A stretch of DNA of 64,000 bases from JAYQKL01 sp965243245. GTDB lineage: Bacteria; Pseudomonadota; Alphaproteobacteria; RS24. Position 1 is the first letter of the stretch; the number at the start of each line of letters is the position of its first letter. The notes under the pieces were generated by a model, which was given only the letters and a program-made list of their open reading frames with translations, had not been told where the DNA came from and did not search any database. The stretch is taken from positions 1,364,001-1,428,000 of the forward strand of contig OZ251536.1 in the NCBI GenBank assembly GCA_965243245.1, read 5' to 3'. Shown here one piece after another: positions 1 through 9,693 of the stretch. The position numbers and the translations under genes are program-made.

Positions 1-768
1 GAAAATGTGAGCCTAAGGGCGGGTGGTTCGCTATTGCTTAAAAATATTTCATTGACAGTGACGCCGAAAGAGTTGGTGGTGATTTTGGGGTCTAATGGTG
101 CGGGCAAAAGCACATTAATGCGCATAGCAAGTGGTTTAAAGCGACCATGTGAAGGGCGTATATTATTGTCTGGCGTGCCAATAGAGCGTTATTGTGGTCA
201 AGAACGGGCTCAAAAACTTGGATATTTACCACAAATCAGAAATCTTGCCTGGCCCAATCGCGTTGAAGATGTTGTCGCGCTGGGGCGTTATGCGCATGGC
301 GGCGGCATGGGATTAATGGGCGAGCATGAGGCTGAGATTATCGACACATGCTTATCTGCTTGCGCCCTTAATCATTTGCGCCATAGAGCCATGACAACGT
401 TGTCAGGGGGGGAACAGACACGGGTTCATTGTGCGCGTATGTTTGCTGCCCAAACGCCGTTATTATTGGCTGATGAACCGATTACCGCATTGGATCCGCA
501 CCATCAATATCGGATCATGGATTTGCTGGCTACTTATGTCAAAGAAGGAAATGGGGCTTTGGTTGTTCTGCATGATATTGCCCTTGCGGCGCGTTTTGCG
601 AACCGGCTTGTCTGGATGAAACAAGGCGAGATTGTCGCCGATGGTTGCGTGGCTAAAACACTCACGCAAGCGCGTTTGGCGGAAGTCTTTCAGATGAAAA
701 GCCAGATTGATCTCAAAGGGGCTGTTGCCAATATTCATTTAACTGAACCCTTAGAGCAGGTTAAATAA
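1..768 (+). CDS. ABC importer ATP-binding protein, iron-siderophore/haem/cobalamin type (5' truncated by window edge)
   Basis: This is the cytoplasmic ATPase of a FecCD-type metal-chelate importer (FecE/HmuV/BtuD family), which powers uptake of a siderophore, haem or B12. The Walker A motif (GSNGAGKST), a Q-loop (LPQIRN), the signature LSGGEQTRV, Walker B (LLLADEP) and the switch histidine (VVLHD) are all present in order. The reading frame is open back to base 1 (E-N before a GTG at position 7), and family members normally have a few residues before this point, so the true start lies outside the window. Substrate cannot be told from the ATPase alone. The iron context elsewhere in the window (Fur-boxed TonB receptor, Fe3+ permease) makes a siderophore or haem plausible. 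The stop codon overlaps an ATG at 768, but the better start for the next gene is 888. Confidence 0.85.
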   Translation, partial: ENVSLRAGGSLLLKNISLTVTPKELVVILGSNGAGKSTLMRIASGLKRPCEGRILLSGVPIERYCGQERAQKLGYLPQIRNLAWPNRVEDVVALGRYAHGGGMGLMGEHEAEIIDTCLSACALNHLRHRAMTTLSGGEQTRVHCARMFAAQTPLLLADEPITALDPHHQYRIMDLLATYVKEGNGALVVLHDIALAARFANRLVWMKQGEIVADGCVAKTLTQARLAEVFQMKSQIDLKGAVANIHLTEPLEQVK

Positions 769-887
769 TGCCAAGAGCTGGCACTCTAAAATACGCTTTA
801 GAATATTGTATAAAAATAGTTGCCATTCTTGCGCCTCATTTGCGACGCATGTTAAGATTCTGGTGTACAAGAATATGGAGGAATAAA

Positions 888-1028
888 ATGTCTATAGGAA
901 TACGTCTGGCTATCGTCGGCGTGATTATTGTTATCGTTCTGTCGGGCGCGGTTGCTTATCTTGCACAAGCCGTGCAACCAGAGCGCGAGATAACGGTTGA
1001 AATCATTCCAAATAAAAAATTCCAATAG
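888..1028 (+). CDS. Small single-span membrane protein, unknown function
   Basis: A 46-residue protein starting at the ATG at 888, chosen because a strong GGAGG lies 6 bases upstream; the frame is open back to 768, but the extra N-terminus looks non-coding. Residues 6-27 form one hydrophobic helix (IRLAIVGVIIVIVLSGAVAY), followed by a short tail with two Glu/Arg clusters. It sits between the ABC ATPase and the large exported protein on the same strand and could be cotranscribed with either. I do not recognise the family. Short anchored proteins of this shape are common beside membrane machinery, but no role is assigned. Confidence 0.55.
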   Translation: MSIGIRLAIVGVIIVIVLSGAVAYLAQAVQPEREITVEIIPNKKFQ

Positions 1029-1053
1029 CATCATAATATGAGATGATTTGGTG

Positions 1054-3078
1054 ATGGTATTCAGCATGATGTTAAATAGAGTAATGTCAAAAATTAATTT
1101 TGCGCGGCGGGTGTTTTCGCACCGAGCAAGCGCGGCACGAGGCGGTGTTGTCCTGATCGGCTTGGCACTCACTTTGGCACTGCTCACATTGCCAATCACG
1201 GCTGAGGCACGTGAAAGAGCCACGCGCTCACCATTGAATATTATTCCCAAAACAAAAGTCACGCTTTCCATTAACCGCGATAGAGATAATCAAGAAAAAC
1301 GTGAACAGGTAACGCTACCACAATTGAAACCGGGTGGTGTGAAATTGTCGCGGCCTGTGCGCTCGGTATCGGCTTTGCCGGGGGGCAGGGGCGTCGTGCA
1401 AATCGGCGTTCTGGGTAATCTTGAAGATGCTGATATTGGCTTGCAAGAGGGCTTGGGCCCAGACCTTTGGCAGGCGAGTCGGCTGTCCACTGTGGCGCGC
1501 CTTTTTAAACGCGTGCCTGAAAGTTTCGAGTTGCCCGCAGCTGGCGACATCGCCTATCAGTTAATGACAACAATTGCCCTGCCGCCGCCGGGCTTATCTG
1601 ACAAAGAAACTTTTTTTGCCCAGCGGCTGGCTTATCTGATGAAGCTCGGAAAAGTTGATGGCGTGCGCACCTTGCTTAACATGACAGGCGCCGAGCAACG
1701 CAATTCACAAGTGACGCAAATCGCGGCTGAGGTCGCGCTCGTTAGCAATGATATTCCTGCGGCATGTAATCTTTTGGGGCAATTTCCGCGGTTGAAATCA
1801 TCGCCCGCCACGCTCGAATTTGCTATAAAATTGCGCGCCTTTTGTCAGCTCGAAGCAGGCGACCTTGCGGCGGCAATGCTCTTGCTCGACCTTGCCAGAG
1901 AAAATGGTATGAAAGACACATTGTTCCTTGATGCTATGTTCTCCCTAACGGCGGGGGTGCCTTATCAAAGATTAAAGCCCGTGCGCACAAACAAACTCAG
2001 CATCATCCAGGCCATGATTTTGCTCAAAACCAAGGCACCTTTATTTACCGAAGAAGTCGCCTATCTTAATCCAACCTTGATTAACCATTTTGTGGAGAGT
2101 CAAAACCAGCCTCAAAATATTCAGCTTTTGCTGGCGCAACGCGGCGTTTCTCTTAAGCTTGTACCCTTGAGCTATTTGTACGCATTAATGGATATGGTTA
2201 GCCTGAGCATTCCCGCGCCAATTATAAGTGCAGGCGCGCGTGGCGGCGCAAGCGCGGCGGATGATATTATTGTGCGGGCGCGTCAAATGCGCATCGTGAA
2301 CGCATCCGTCAGCTTGGAAGGCAAAATCCTCGCTTTGCAAGATCTGCTTTTATCCGCCTTAACAATCGGTGATTGGAGCTTGATTGTTAAGCTTGTAGAG
2401 CCAAATCTGCAAACGCTTCAACCGACACCGCAATATGCTGATTTTGCTTTATATGCGGTTCCGGCTTTCATTCACCTTGGAGATTTACCGCGTGCGGTTT
2501 CTTGGTATGAGGTTTTGCTGGAGCGTCAAAAAGGCTTACCATCTGCCAAAAGCCGCAATCTTAATGGGCTTATCCGCTTAATGGATAATGTTGATGAGCA
2601 AGATAGCGATAAAGCCACTCAGCAGATATTGGCTTCCTTAGAGGGGGCTTTGAGCGCGGATGATGGGCTGGCTGTTTTGGGGGTGGCGCCAACGGAAGCC
2701 GTTTTGATGAATGCAATTTTAAAAACCGGCTCATTACAAGAAATCACCTATGTTAAAAGTGAGATTAATTTGCTTCCCTTTTTCGGATATAGAGTGCCTG
2801 ATTATTTACAAAAAAATGCCGTTTCGCCTTTGAATGACAAGGTTTTGTCGCGTAGTTTGAAGGATATGGAAAAATCTGTCGCGGCGGGGCAACGCGGAAC
2901 GGCTTTGATGCATGCGCTGATTGCTATTGGACGCCAAGAACAGCAGAAAAAATATAATATGTCCGCCATGCGCCGTGTTTTGCGCACGTTGCAGTCGCTC
3001 AAGTTAACCGATGAAGCACGCAATATGGCGCGGCATATTCTGATACAGCAGGCGGCCTACTTGGCCATGGGGGCGTGA
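1054..3078 (+). CDS. Large exported alpha-helical repeat-like protein, unknown function
   Basis: About 670 residues, in-frame upstream of xerD with only four bases between them, suggesting one transcript. The N-terminus has basic residues followed by a hydrophobic run (VLIGLALTLALLTLP) and an Ala-x-Ala-like site (ITAEA), so it is probably secreted to the periplasm or anchored. The rest is rich in Leu/Ala helices that look like TPR/Sel1-type repeats, but I cannot define repeat boundaries by eye. Several starts are possible (TTG 1048, ATG 1054, 1066, 1084); 1084 gives the cleanest signal peptide, and none has a clear ribosome-binding site. Family not recognised; a scaffold or envelope role would be a guess from structure only. 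Confidence 0.6.
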   Translation: MVFSMMLNRVMSKINFARRVFSHRASAARGGVVLIGLALTLALLTLPITAEARERATRSPLNIIPKTKVTLSINRDRDNQEKREQVTLPQLKPGGVKLSRPVRSVSALPGGRGVVQIGVLGNLEDADIGLQEGLGPDLWQASRLSTVARLFKRVPESFELPAAGDIAYQLMTTIALPPPGLSDKETFFAQRLAYLMKLGKVDGVRTLLNMTGAEQRNSQVTQIAAEVALVSNDIPAACNLLGQFPRLKSSPATLEFAIKLRAFCQLEAGDLAAAMLLLDLARENGMKDTLFLDAMFSLTAGVPYQRLKPVRTNKLSIIQAMILLKTKAPLFTEEVAYLNPTLINHFVESQNQPQNIQLLLAQRGVSLKLVPLSYLYALMDMVSLSIPAPIISAGARGGASAADDIIVRARQMRIVNASVSLEGKILALQDLLLSALTIGDWSLIVKLVEPNLQTLQPTPQYADFALYAVPAFIHLGDLPRAVSWYEVLLERQKGLPSAKSRNLNGLIRLMDNVDEQDSDKATQQILASLEGALSADDGLAVLGVAPTEAVLMNAILKTGSLQEITYVKSEINLLPFFGYRVPDYLQKNAVSPLNDKVLSRSLKDMEKSVAAGQRGTALMHALIAIGRQEQQKKYNMSAMRRVLRTLQSLKLTDEARNMARHILIQQAAYLAMGA

Positions 3079-3082
3079 CCAG

Positions 3083-4090
3083 ATGAGTGCCTTAAAAACT
3101 GAAAAAGCCGATTTAATTATTGAGGCGTTTTTGGAAACACTCAGTGCAGAACAAGGCGTTTCAAAACATACACTGCTTGCTTATCGTAATGATCTGACGG
3201 GCTTCTTGAACTTTCTTAATCAATCCGAACAAGAGTTGCTACGTGCCCAGACACAACATGTCATCGCTTATTTGGCAGAGCTACAAAAACAAAAAAAATC
3301 TATGAACACATCCGCCCGCGCTTTTTCTAGTTTGAATAAGTTTTATACTTATTTATTATTGGAGACACTGATACCTCATAATCCAATACAACATGTGTTG
3401 CGCCCCAAAACCTCAAGACCCTTACCAAAATACCTTAGTGAAGAAGAAGTCACCCGATTGATCGATGCAGCTTATGACCATACGCCAACATCCAATAAGG
3501 CTGTGGGAGATAAAAAACGGATGATTTGTTTGCTTGAAATTCTTTATTCAACGGGTGTGCGGGTTTCTGAATTAGTCTCGATTATGCAAAAAAATATATC
3601 GCTTCGCGGGCGATTAATTGTTCAGGGCAAGGGGAATCGTGAACGAATGATCCCGGTGGGCGAGAAAGCCTTGCTCGCACTATCCCAATGGTTGGAATGG
3701 CTGGCAGAACAAAAGCTTTATAAAGGGTCGCCTTATTTATTCCCCTCACGCGGGGCATCCGGTCATCTGACGCGCCAACGCTTTACTCAATTGCTTGAAG
3801 ATTATGGTGTGCGGGCAGGTCTGGCGTCTAAAAAATTGACACCCCATATATTACGCCACGCGTTTGCCACTCATTTACTCGCCCGTGGTGCCCAATTGCG
3901 TTCGGTGCAAACAATGCTCGGGCATAATGATATCTCGACCACCCAAATTTACACCCATGTGTTACAAAGCCATCAACAAGAGCTGGTGGAAAACGCCCAT
4001 CCTCTAGCCGGAAAAACTTTAGCTGGAAAAACTTTAGCCAAAAAAATGGCTTTCAAAGGTGACGCAACAAAAAACACCAGTGAAAAATAA
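3083..4090 (+). CDS. xerD: Site-specific tyrosine recombinase XerD
   Basis: XerD acts with XerC at the dif site near the replication terminus to resolve chromosome dimers. The N-terminal SAM-like core-binding domain (about residues 10-95) and C-terminal catalytic domain are complete. The catalytic residues are visible: Arg in STGVRVSEL, His-x-x-Arg in HILRHAFATHLL, His in MLGHNDISTTQIYTHV and the nucleophile Tyr in the same block. Length (335 aa) is slightly above the usual 300 because the tail carries a short duplication (AGKTLAGKTLAKK). Housekeeping context (accA next) argues for XerD rather than a phage or integron integrase. XerC cannot be fully excluded without alignment. Confidence 0.85.
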   Translation: MSALKTEKADLIIEAFLETLSAEQGVSKHTLLAYRNDLTGFLNFLNQSEQELLRAQTQHVIAYLAELQKQKKSMNTSARAFSSLNKFYTYLLLETLIPHNPIQHVLRPKTSRPLPKYLSEEEVTRLIDAAYDHTPTSNKAVGDKKRMICLLEILYSTGVRVSELVSIMQKNISLRGRLIVQGKGNRERMIPVGEKALLALSQWLEWLAEQKLYKGSPYLFPSRGASGHLTRQRFTQLLEDYGVRAGLASKKLTPHILRHAFATHLLARGAQLRSVQTMLGHNDISTTQIYTHVLQSHQQELVENAHPLAGKTLAGKTLAKKMAFKGDATKNTSEK

Positions 4091-4189
4091 AAACGGGCGT
4101 TGTTTTCAATTGTATTTTTTTGAAGGGGCGCATATTTTGAAGAAAAGAAGTATAGTCATAAATAGAAGTAGAGAATAAAGTAGAGAATA

Positions 4190-5155
4190 ATGATGCAGAT
4201 TTACCTCGATTTTGAAAAACCAATTGCCGAACTTGAAGGTAAAATTCAAGAATTACGAGTCGTGTCGCAAGATGCCTCGCAGGTTAGCATCGTTGATGAA
4301 GTGGCAACGCTTGAATTAAAGATCGCTGAGCAATTGGAAAAAACCTATAAAAACTTGGACCCTTGGCAAAAAACCCAAGTTGCACGCCATCCCGCACGCC
4401 CCCATTTCAAAGATTATGTTGCAGCATTAGTTGAGGATTTCACACCTCTTTCAGGCGATCGCCTGTTTTCAGAAGACCACGCCATTATTGCTGGACTTGG
4501 ACGTTGGCAAGGCAGACGCGTGGCGATACTTGGCCATGAAAAAGGCGATAATACACAAAGTCGGATTAAGCATAATTTCGGTATGGCACGTCCTGAAGGG
4601 TATCGAAAAGCCATTCGGGTTATGGGATTGGCCGAGCGTTTTAAATTGCCGCTCGTAACATTGATTGACACATCGGGCGCTTATCCCGGCATTGGCGCCG
4701 AAGAGCGCGGACAAGCAGAAGCCATCGCACGTTGTACCGATAAATGTCTTCAAATTGGGGTGCCGTTTGTGGCGATTATTGTTGGCGAGGGCGGCTCAGG
4801 GGGCGCACTTGCGCTCGCCACGGCGAACCGTATTTTGATGCTTGAACATTCTATTTATGCGGTCGCCTCGCCAGAGGCTTGCGCTTCTATTTTATGGCGC
4901 TCGCGCGACAAAGCAAAAGAGGCGGCAACGGCTCTTAAAGTGACCTCACAAAGTTTGAAAGAGCTGGGGGTGATTGACAGAATTTTACAAGAACCTGTTG
5001 GCGGCGCACATCGTGAACGCGAAACCATGATTAAAGCTGTCGGGCTGGCTGTGCTTGAAGAACTGGATGAGCTTGCTAACCTATCGCCTGAGGAACTTCG
5101 AAAAAATCGCCGCGAAAAATTCCTTGCTATGGGACGCGAAGGGCTGATAGATTAA
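4190..5155 (+). CDS. accA: Acetyl-CoA carboxylase carboxyltransferase subunit alpha
   Basis: AccA with AccD transfers the carboxyl group from carboxybiotin to acetyl-CoA, giving malonyl-CoA, the first committed step of fatty acid synthesis in the cytoplasm. The 321-residue length matches the family. Recognisable blocks include the N-terminal MQIYLDFEKPIAELE, the crotonase-fold oxyanion region TLIDTSGAYPGIGAEERGQ and GEGGSGGALALA. Two adjacent ATGs (4190, 4193) could serve as start. The leader contains a short direct duplication (GTAGAGAATAA at about 4168 and 4179), one of the many small tandem duplications in this window. It lies 100 bases after xerD and converges on secA. Confidence 0.95.
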   Translation: MMQIYLDFEKPIAELEGKIQELRVVSQDASQVSIVDEVATLELKIAEQLEKTYKNLDPWQKTQVARHPARPHFKDYVAALVEDFTPLSGDRLFSEDHAIIAGLGRWQGRRVAILGHEKGDNTQSRIKHNFGMARPEGYRKAIRVMGLAERFKLPLVTLIDTSGAYPGIGAEERGQAEAIARCTDKCLQIGVPFVAIIVGEGGSGGALALATANRILMLEHSIYAVASPEACASILWRSRDKAKEAATALKVTSQSLKELGVIDRILQEPVGGAHRERETMIKAVGLAVLEELDELANLSPEELRKNRREKFLAMGREGLID

Positions 5156-5158
5156 GCC

Positions 5159-7804
5159 TTAAACCGCTCTTCCGTGACAATGCTTGAATTTTTTGCCCGA
5201 CCCGCAAGGGCATGGCGCGTTGCGCGGCACTTTACCGTAGCTTTCGCGTTCTGACAGGGCATGTTTATTATCAAAAGCACCATCTATGGCGGGTGTTTCA
5301 GGTGGTTGCACATTTTGCGCAATTTCAATTGATACATTCATGACATAGCGCGTGATGTCATAGCGCAACTGGTCGAGCATAGTAGAAAACATATTGAAGG
5401 CTTCCAGCTTATATTCAGAAAGCGGGTCACGCTGACCATAGGCGCGCATGCCGATAACTTGGCGTAAATGTTCAAGGGTTTGTAAATGCTCGCGCCAATG
5501 CTGGTCAAGAATTTGTAACATAATCATTTTCTCAACTTGGCGCATCATATCGGGTCCGATTTCTACCGCCCGCACCGCCGCCATGTCATCTGTTTTGATG
5601 CGCAAGCGTTGCCCAATTTCTTCATTGGCGATGCCTTCTTCTTCGCTCCATTTAACGACGCCAAAATCTTGCCCAAACACAGCCGTTAATTGTGCGCTAA
5701 GACCCTTCATATCCCATTGTTCGACATAGGCGCGTTCTGGAATATGTGCGCTGACTTGCTCCTCAATGACTTGATGGCGCATATCTTTGACAATCGAGCT
5801 AAGATCCGTCTCGGTCATGAACTCTAAACGCTGTTCAAACACAACTTTGCGTTGGTCATTCATCACATCATCAAATTTCAAAATATTCTTACGAATATCA
5901 AAATTACGCGCCTCAACCTTTTTCTGGGCGCGTTCAAGGGCTTTGTTAATCCATGGATGAATAATCGCTTCGCCTTCATCAAATCCAAGCTTGCCCAAAA
6001 TATTATCCATCCGATCCGTGCCAAAAATACGCATCAAATCATCTTCAAGGCTAAGGAAAAAATAAGAAGCACCGGGATCACCTTGGCGTCCGGAGCGTCC
6101 GCGTAACTGATTATCAATGCGCCGACTCTCATGGCGTTCAGTTCCAATGACGCAAAGACCACCTGCCCCAAGTGTTTGTTCTTTTGCTGTTGCAACTTCG
6201 GTTTCTATTTTTACCCGAGCCATACGGCGCACGGCGGCGTCCATCTCATCGGATAGCTCTTGCGACAAGCGCATTTCAAGATTACCACCAAGCTGGATGT
6301 CTGTGCCGCGCCCCGCCATATTAGTTGCAATCGTGATCGCCCCCGGCACGCCAGCCTGAGCAATAATGCTGGCTTCTTGCTCGTGATAGCGAGCATTAAG
6401 CACATTATGTGGGATTTTCTTCTTTTTCAAACTAGCAGAAAGTGTTTCCGATTTTTCAATCGACGTCGTGCCAACCAAAACAGGTTGACGGCGCGTGCGG
6501 CAATCTGCAATCACCTCAATCACCGCATTGATTTTTTCAGTTTGCGTGCGATAGATTTGGTCGTCATGGTCAATCCGCGTGACCAGCGTATTGGTCGGAA
6601 TTTCTAAAACATCTAATTGATAAATGTCCATGAACTCTTCAACTTCGGTCAAAGCTGTTCCTGTCATGCCCGCAATTTTATCATAGAGGCGGAAATAATT
6701 CTGGAAAGTCACCGAGGCTAAAGTCTGGTTCTCAGGTTGAATCTGAGCCCCCTCTTTGGCTTCCAGTGCCTGATGCAAACCATCAGAAAACCGCCGCCCT
6801 TCCATCATACGACCCGTAAACTCGTCAATCAGCACAACCTGCGCATCCTTGACGATGTAATCTTTATCACGCGCAAACAGCTTATGCGCTTTGAGCGCAT
6901 TCGTGATATGATGCACAAGAGTGATATTGGCAATATCGTAAATCGTGCTGGCACTATCCATCAGCCCTGAGGCTTGCAGTAATTTTTCAACCTCATCATT
7001 GCCATGGTCCGTAAGCAAAACATTATTGGTTTTTTCATCCAACTCATAATGACCAGAGTCTAATTTTGTAATCAATTTATCAATCTCATTGTAAAGCGCA
7101 CTTTTATCTTCGAGCGGACCCGAAATAATCAAAGGCGTACGCGCTTCGTCAATCAAGATTGAGTCAACTTCGTCAATAATAGCGAAATGCAAATCCCCTT
7201 GCGCCATTTCCGCGCGGCTATATTTCATATTATCGCGCAGATAATCAAAACCAAACTCATTATTCGTGCCATAAGTGATATCGCAAGCATAGGCGGCCAT
7301 ACGCGCCTCATCCCCCATATCATTGGTGATGCAACCAACACTCATACCCAAAAATTCATGTATTTGCGCCATCCATTCAGAATCACGCTGGGCCAGATAA
7401 TCATTAACCGTCACAACATGGACGCCGCGGCCAGTTAAAGCGTTTAAATAACATGGCAAAGTCGCAACAAGCGTTTTGCCCTCGCCGGTTTTCATCTCTG
7501 AAATTTTGCTCTCATGCAAAACCATCCCGCCAATAAGCTGAACATCAAAATGGCGTTGACCAAGTGTCCGTTTTGCCGCTTCACGCACTGCGGCAAAAGC
7601 GGGCTCTAAAATTTGCTCCAACGTAGTATCACTAGCAAGTTGCTCTTTAAACGCTTGCGTTTTGGCTTTCAGGGCAACATCGCTAAGGGCTTCAAATTCC
7701 GGCTCTAAAGCGTTAATGCGTTCAACACGCGGCAAATACGACTTGAGTTTGCGATCATTGACTGTTCCGAATAAACGCCGCACAATAGTGTTAAGTCCCA
7801 ACAT
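5159..7804 (-). CDS. secA: Preprotein translocase ATPase SecA
   Basis: SecA is the motor that pushes unfolded preproteins through SecYEG. The 881-residue protein has DEAD-type motor motifs (MKTGEGKT Walker A, DEVDSILID Walker B), the preprotein crosslinking region, nucleotide-binding domain 2 with NMAGRGTDIQLGG and RGRSGRQGDPG, and the C-terminal zinc-binding SEC-C motif CPCGSGKKFKHCH that binds SecB. Start at 7804 is supported by AAGGA six bases upstream on the minus strand. The gene ends four bases from the convergent accA stop, so the two share a tail-to-tail junction without room for a separate terminator. It is divergent from argJ, as in many alphaproteobacteria. Confidence 0.98.
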   Translation of the reverse strand: MLGLNTIVRRLFGTVNDRKLKSYLPRVERINALEPEFEALSDVALKAKTQAFKEQLASDTTLEQILEPAFAAVREAAKRTLGQRHFDVQLIGGMVLHESKISEMKTGEGKTLVATLPCYLNALTGRGVHVVTVNDYLAQRDSEWMAQIHEFLGMSVGCITNDMGDEARMAAYACDITYGTNNEFGFDYLRDNMKYSRAEMAQGDLHFAIIDEVDSILIDEARTPLIISGPLEDKSALYNEIDKLITKLDSGHYELDEKTNNVLLTDHGNDEVEKLLQASGLMDSASTIYDIANITLVHHITNALKAHKLFARDKDYIVKDAQVVLIDEFTGRMMEGRRFSDGLHQALEAKEGAQIQPENQTLASVTFQNYFRLYDKIAGMTGTALTEVEEFMDIYQLDVLEIPTNTLVTRIDHDDQIYRTQTEKINAVIEVIADCRTRRQPVLVGTTSIEKSETLSASLKKKKIPHNVLNARYHEQEASIIAQAGVPGAITIATNMAGRGTDIQLGGNLEMRLSQELSDEMDAAVRRMARVKIETEVATAKEQTLGAGGLCVIGTERHESRRIDNQLRGRSGRQGDPGASYFFLSLEDDLMRIFGTDRMDNILGKLGFDEGEAIIHPWINKALERAQKKVEARNFDIRKNILKFDDVMNDQRKVVFEQRLEFMTETDLSSIVKDMRHQVIEEQVSAHIPERAYVEQWDMKGLSAQLTAVFGQDFGVVKWSEEEGIANEEIGQRLRIKTDDMAAVRAVEIGPDMMRQVEKMIMLQILDQHWREHLQTLEHLRQVIGMRAYGQRDPLSEYKLEAFNMFSTMLDQLRYDITRYVMNVSIEIAQNVQPPETPAIDGAFDNKHALSERESYGKVPRNAPCPCGSGKKFKHCHGRAV

Positions 7805-8045
7805 GGGTAATCCTTTTCAAAGTCAGGCGTCCTCGAACACATCTTTCCTCAAGCTCATCTAAGCCTCATGTAAGCCTCATAGAGGTTCATGTCAATGTGT
7901 CTTAATGCACTCAACTGTAATATGTTTTAATGAAATTGCACGCCTGAAAAAGCTTTGATAGAATATTTAAAAAAAGCAAAGCTTGTTACCAACAACCAAG
8001 AACATGCATTATGATTTGTCGCCAAAATGTGAAAAGGATTCTCTT
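7805..8045. other. Divergent secA/argJ intergenic region
   Basis: About 240 bases between the starts of secA and argJ, which must hold both promoters. Next to secA there is a short direct duplication of the form AAGCCTCATGTAAGCCTCAT (about 7861-7880). AT-rich DNA from 7890 to 7980 is the likely promoter zone for argJ. I see no clear consensus hexamers, riboswitch or terminator. Confidence 0.4.
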
Positions 8046-9293
8046 ATGGCTCAAAATTTACCGGTCTCGCCATTAGCACCGAAAAAAATGAAAAAACTAC
8101 CGCCCATTAAAGGGCTACGATTCGTAACGGCCGCAACGCGAGAGCACTATAAGGAACGCGATGATTTACTCATAATGGTGTTTGACCATGCCACTCAATT
8201 GGCGGGTGTCACAACGCAATCTTCCATGCCCTCGGCTGCTGTGGATTGGTGCAAAACAAACCTGCCACAAGGAAAAGCCCGCGCTTTAATCGTCAATGCT
8301 GGCAATGCTAATGCTTTTACCGGGCGTCAAGGCGTGCGCGCGACCAGAAAAATTGGCACGCATATGGCTAAAAAAATGCAAGTCCCTGAAGTGCAGGTGA
8401 TGATGGCCTCAACGGGGGTGATCGGCGAGGATTTGGAAACGGCTTCGCTTATAAAAGCCATCGACGACACATTTGATATGATGAGCGAAAAACATGATTG
8501 GCTTGGCGCGGCTAAGGCGATTATGACAACTGATACGTTCCCAAAAACAGTTACGCGCGAGGTATCGCTAGCTGGTGCTAAAGTGCGGATTAATGGGATT
8601 GCTAAAGGGTCGGGTATGATCGCACCTGACATGGCGACGATGCTCGGCTTTTTTGTGACCGATGCTTGCTTGCCTGCCGTGGTTCTCAGATCTTTGATGA
8701 AGGATACGATTGCGAGTAGTTTCAATGCCATTACAGTCGATAGTGATACGTCAACCTCGGATACGGTGCTTTTATTTGCCACGCAATCTGCCAAGCACAG
8801 GGGCACGCCGATAAATAGTGCAAATGATAAGAGGCTTTTTGCATTCCAAAAAGCACTCAAAGAAGCCATGCAAGAACTGGCGCAACTGGTTATTCGAGAT
8901 GGAGAGGGCGTTCGTAAATTTATCACTATTAGGGTCAAAGGTGGTAAGACAGATGCCTCTGCACATAAGGTTGCGTTGTCCATTGCTAATTCGCCGCTGG
9001 TCAAAACAGCCATTGCAGGCGAGGATGCTAATTGGGGACGGATTGTGATGGCTGTCGGTAAATCTGGCGAGCCGGCAAACCGCGATAAGCTGCGCATCTC
9101 AATTGGCGGGTATAAGGTTGCGGCGGCGGGGCGGGCGGTGAAAGGGTATGATGAACGCCCTATAGCCAAGCATATGCGCGGGCAAGAAATTCAGATTGAC
9201 GTTCATTTAGGTGTCGGTAAGGGCGCGGCGCGTGTTTGGACGTCAGACCTCACACATGGCTATATTTCGATCAATGCGGATTATCGGAGCTAA
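8046..9293 (+). CDS. argJ: Bifunctional ornithine acetyltransferase / N-acetylglutamate synthase
   Basis: ArgJ moves the acetyl group from N-acetylornithine to glutamate (and can use acetyl-CoA) in the cyclic arginine pathway. Start ATG 8046 was chosen over upstream TTG 7983 and ATG 8004 because AAAGGAT lies eight bases before it and the protein then begins at the usual point (415 aa). The self-cleavage site is intact: KGSGMIAPDMATMLGF with the nucleophile Thr198 of ATML, which becomes the N-terminus of the beta chain. The upstream NAGNANAFTG block and the C-terminal EDANWGRI block are also family signatures. One base separates it from mutT, so the two are cotranscribed, an arrangement common in alphaproteobacteria. 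Confidence 0.95.
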   Translation: MAQNLPVSPLAPKKMKKLPPIKGLRFVTAATREHYKERDDLLIMVFDHATQLAGVTTQSSMPSAAVDWCKTNLPQGKARALIVNAGNANAFTGRQGVRATRKIGTHMAKKMQVPEVQVMMASTGVIGEDLETASLIKAIDDTFDMMSEKHDWLGAAKAIMTTDTFPKTVTREVSLAGAKVRINGIAKGSGMIAPDMATMLGFFVTDACLPAVVLRSLMKDTIASSFNAITVDSDTSTSDTVLLFATQSAKHRGTPINSANDKRLFAFQKALKEAMQELAQLVIRDGEGVRKFITIRVKGGKTDASAHKVALSIANSPLVKTAIAGEDANWGRIVMAVGKSGEPANRDKLRISIGGYKVAAAGRAVKGYDERPIAKHMRGQEIQIDVHLGVGKGAARVWTSDLTHGYISINADYRS

Positions 9294-9294
9294 T

Positions 9295-9693
9295 ATGAAA
9301 CAGCTTTTGGTGGTGGCTTGCGCATTGGTTAATGAAAACGGATGCGTGCTGGTGACACAGCGTCCAAAGGGAAAACTTATGGCAGGCAAATGGGAGTTTC
9401 CGGGCGGTAAGCTAGAAGCAGACGAAATACCCGAACAAGCTCTCATCCGTGAGTTAAAAGAGGAGTTGAACATTGAGGTTGGGCAAAATTATTTAACGCC
9501 TTTGAGCTTTGCCAGTCATCGTTATGAAGATTTTCATTTGTTAATGCCGCTCTTTGTTTGTCGTAAATGGCACGGCACGTTGAGCCCTCAAGAGGGGCAA
9601 GCTATGCAATGGATTAAACCTGTGGCACTGTTTAAACTGGATATGCCGCCGGCTGATTTTCCGCTTATCAGTGTTTTGTGCAAGATGGTCTAG
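9295..9693 (+). CDS. mutT: 8-oxo-dGTP diphosphatase (MutT/Nudix)
   Basis: MutT hydrolyses 8-oxo-dGTP to the monophosphate so that oxidised guanine is not built into DNA. The 132-residue protein starts at ATG 9295, directly after the argJ stop; the open frame to 9211 inside argJ is a shadow extension. The Nudix box is complete from residue 38: GGKLEADEIPEQALIRELKE with the catalytic REL-x-EE. The N-terminal strand VACALVNENGCVLVTQRPKGK and the LMAGKWEFPGG block are typical for MutT rather than other Nudix enzymes. Confidence 0.92.
   Translation: MKQLLVVACALVNENGCVLVTQRPKGKLMAGKWEFPGGKLEADEIPEQALIRELKEELNIEVGQNYLTPLSFASHRYEDFHLLMPLFVCRKWHGTLSPQEGQAMQWIKPVALFKLDMPPADFPLISVLCKMV

Noticed and set aside
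3083..4090. xerD as the integrase of a mobile element
   Set aside because: Housekeeping neighbours (accA, secA) and XerD-type motifs; no att sites or cargo around it.
7805..8045. Riboswitch or arginine-responsive leader before argJ
   Set aside because: No conserved fold or terminator/antiterminator pair found.
8327..9169. 280-codon minus-strand ORF opposite argJ
   Set aside because: Long shadow frame; composition is that of antisense to a conserved gene.
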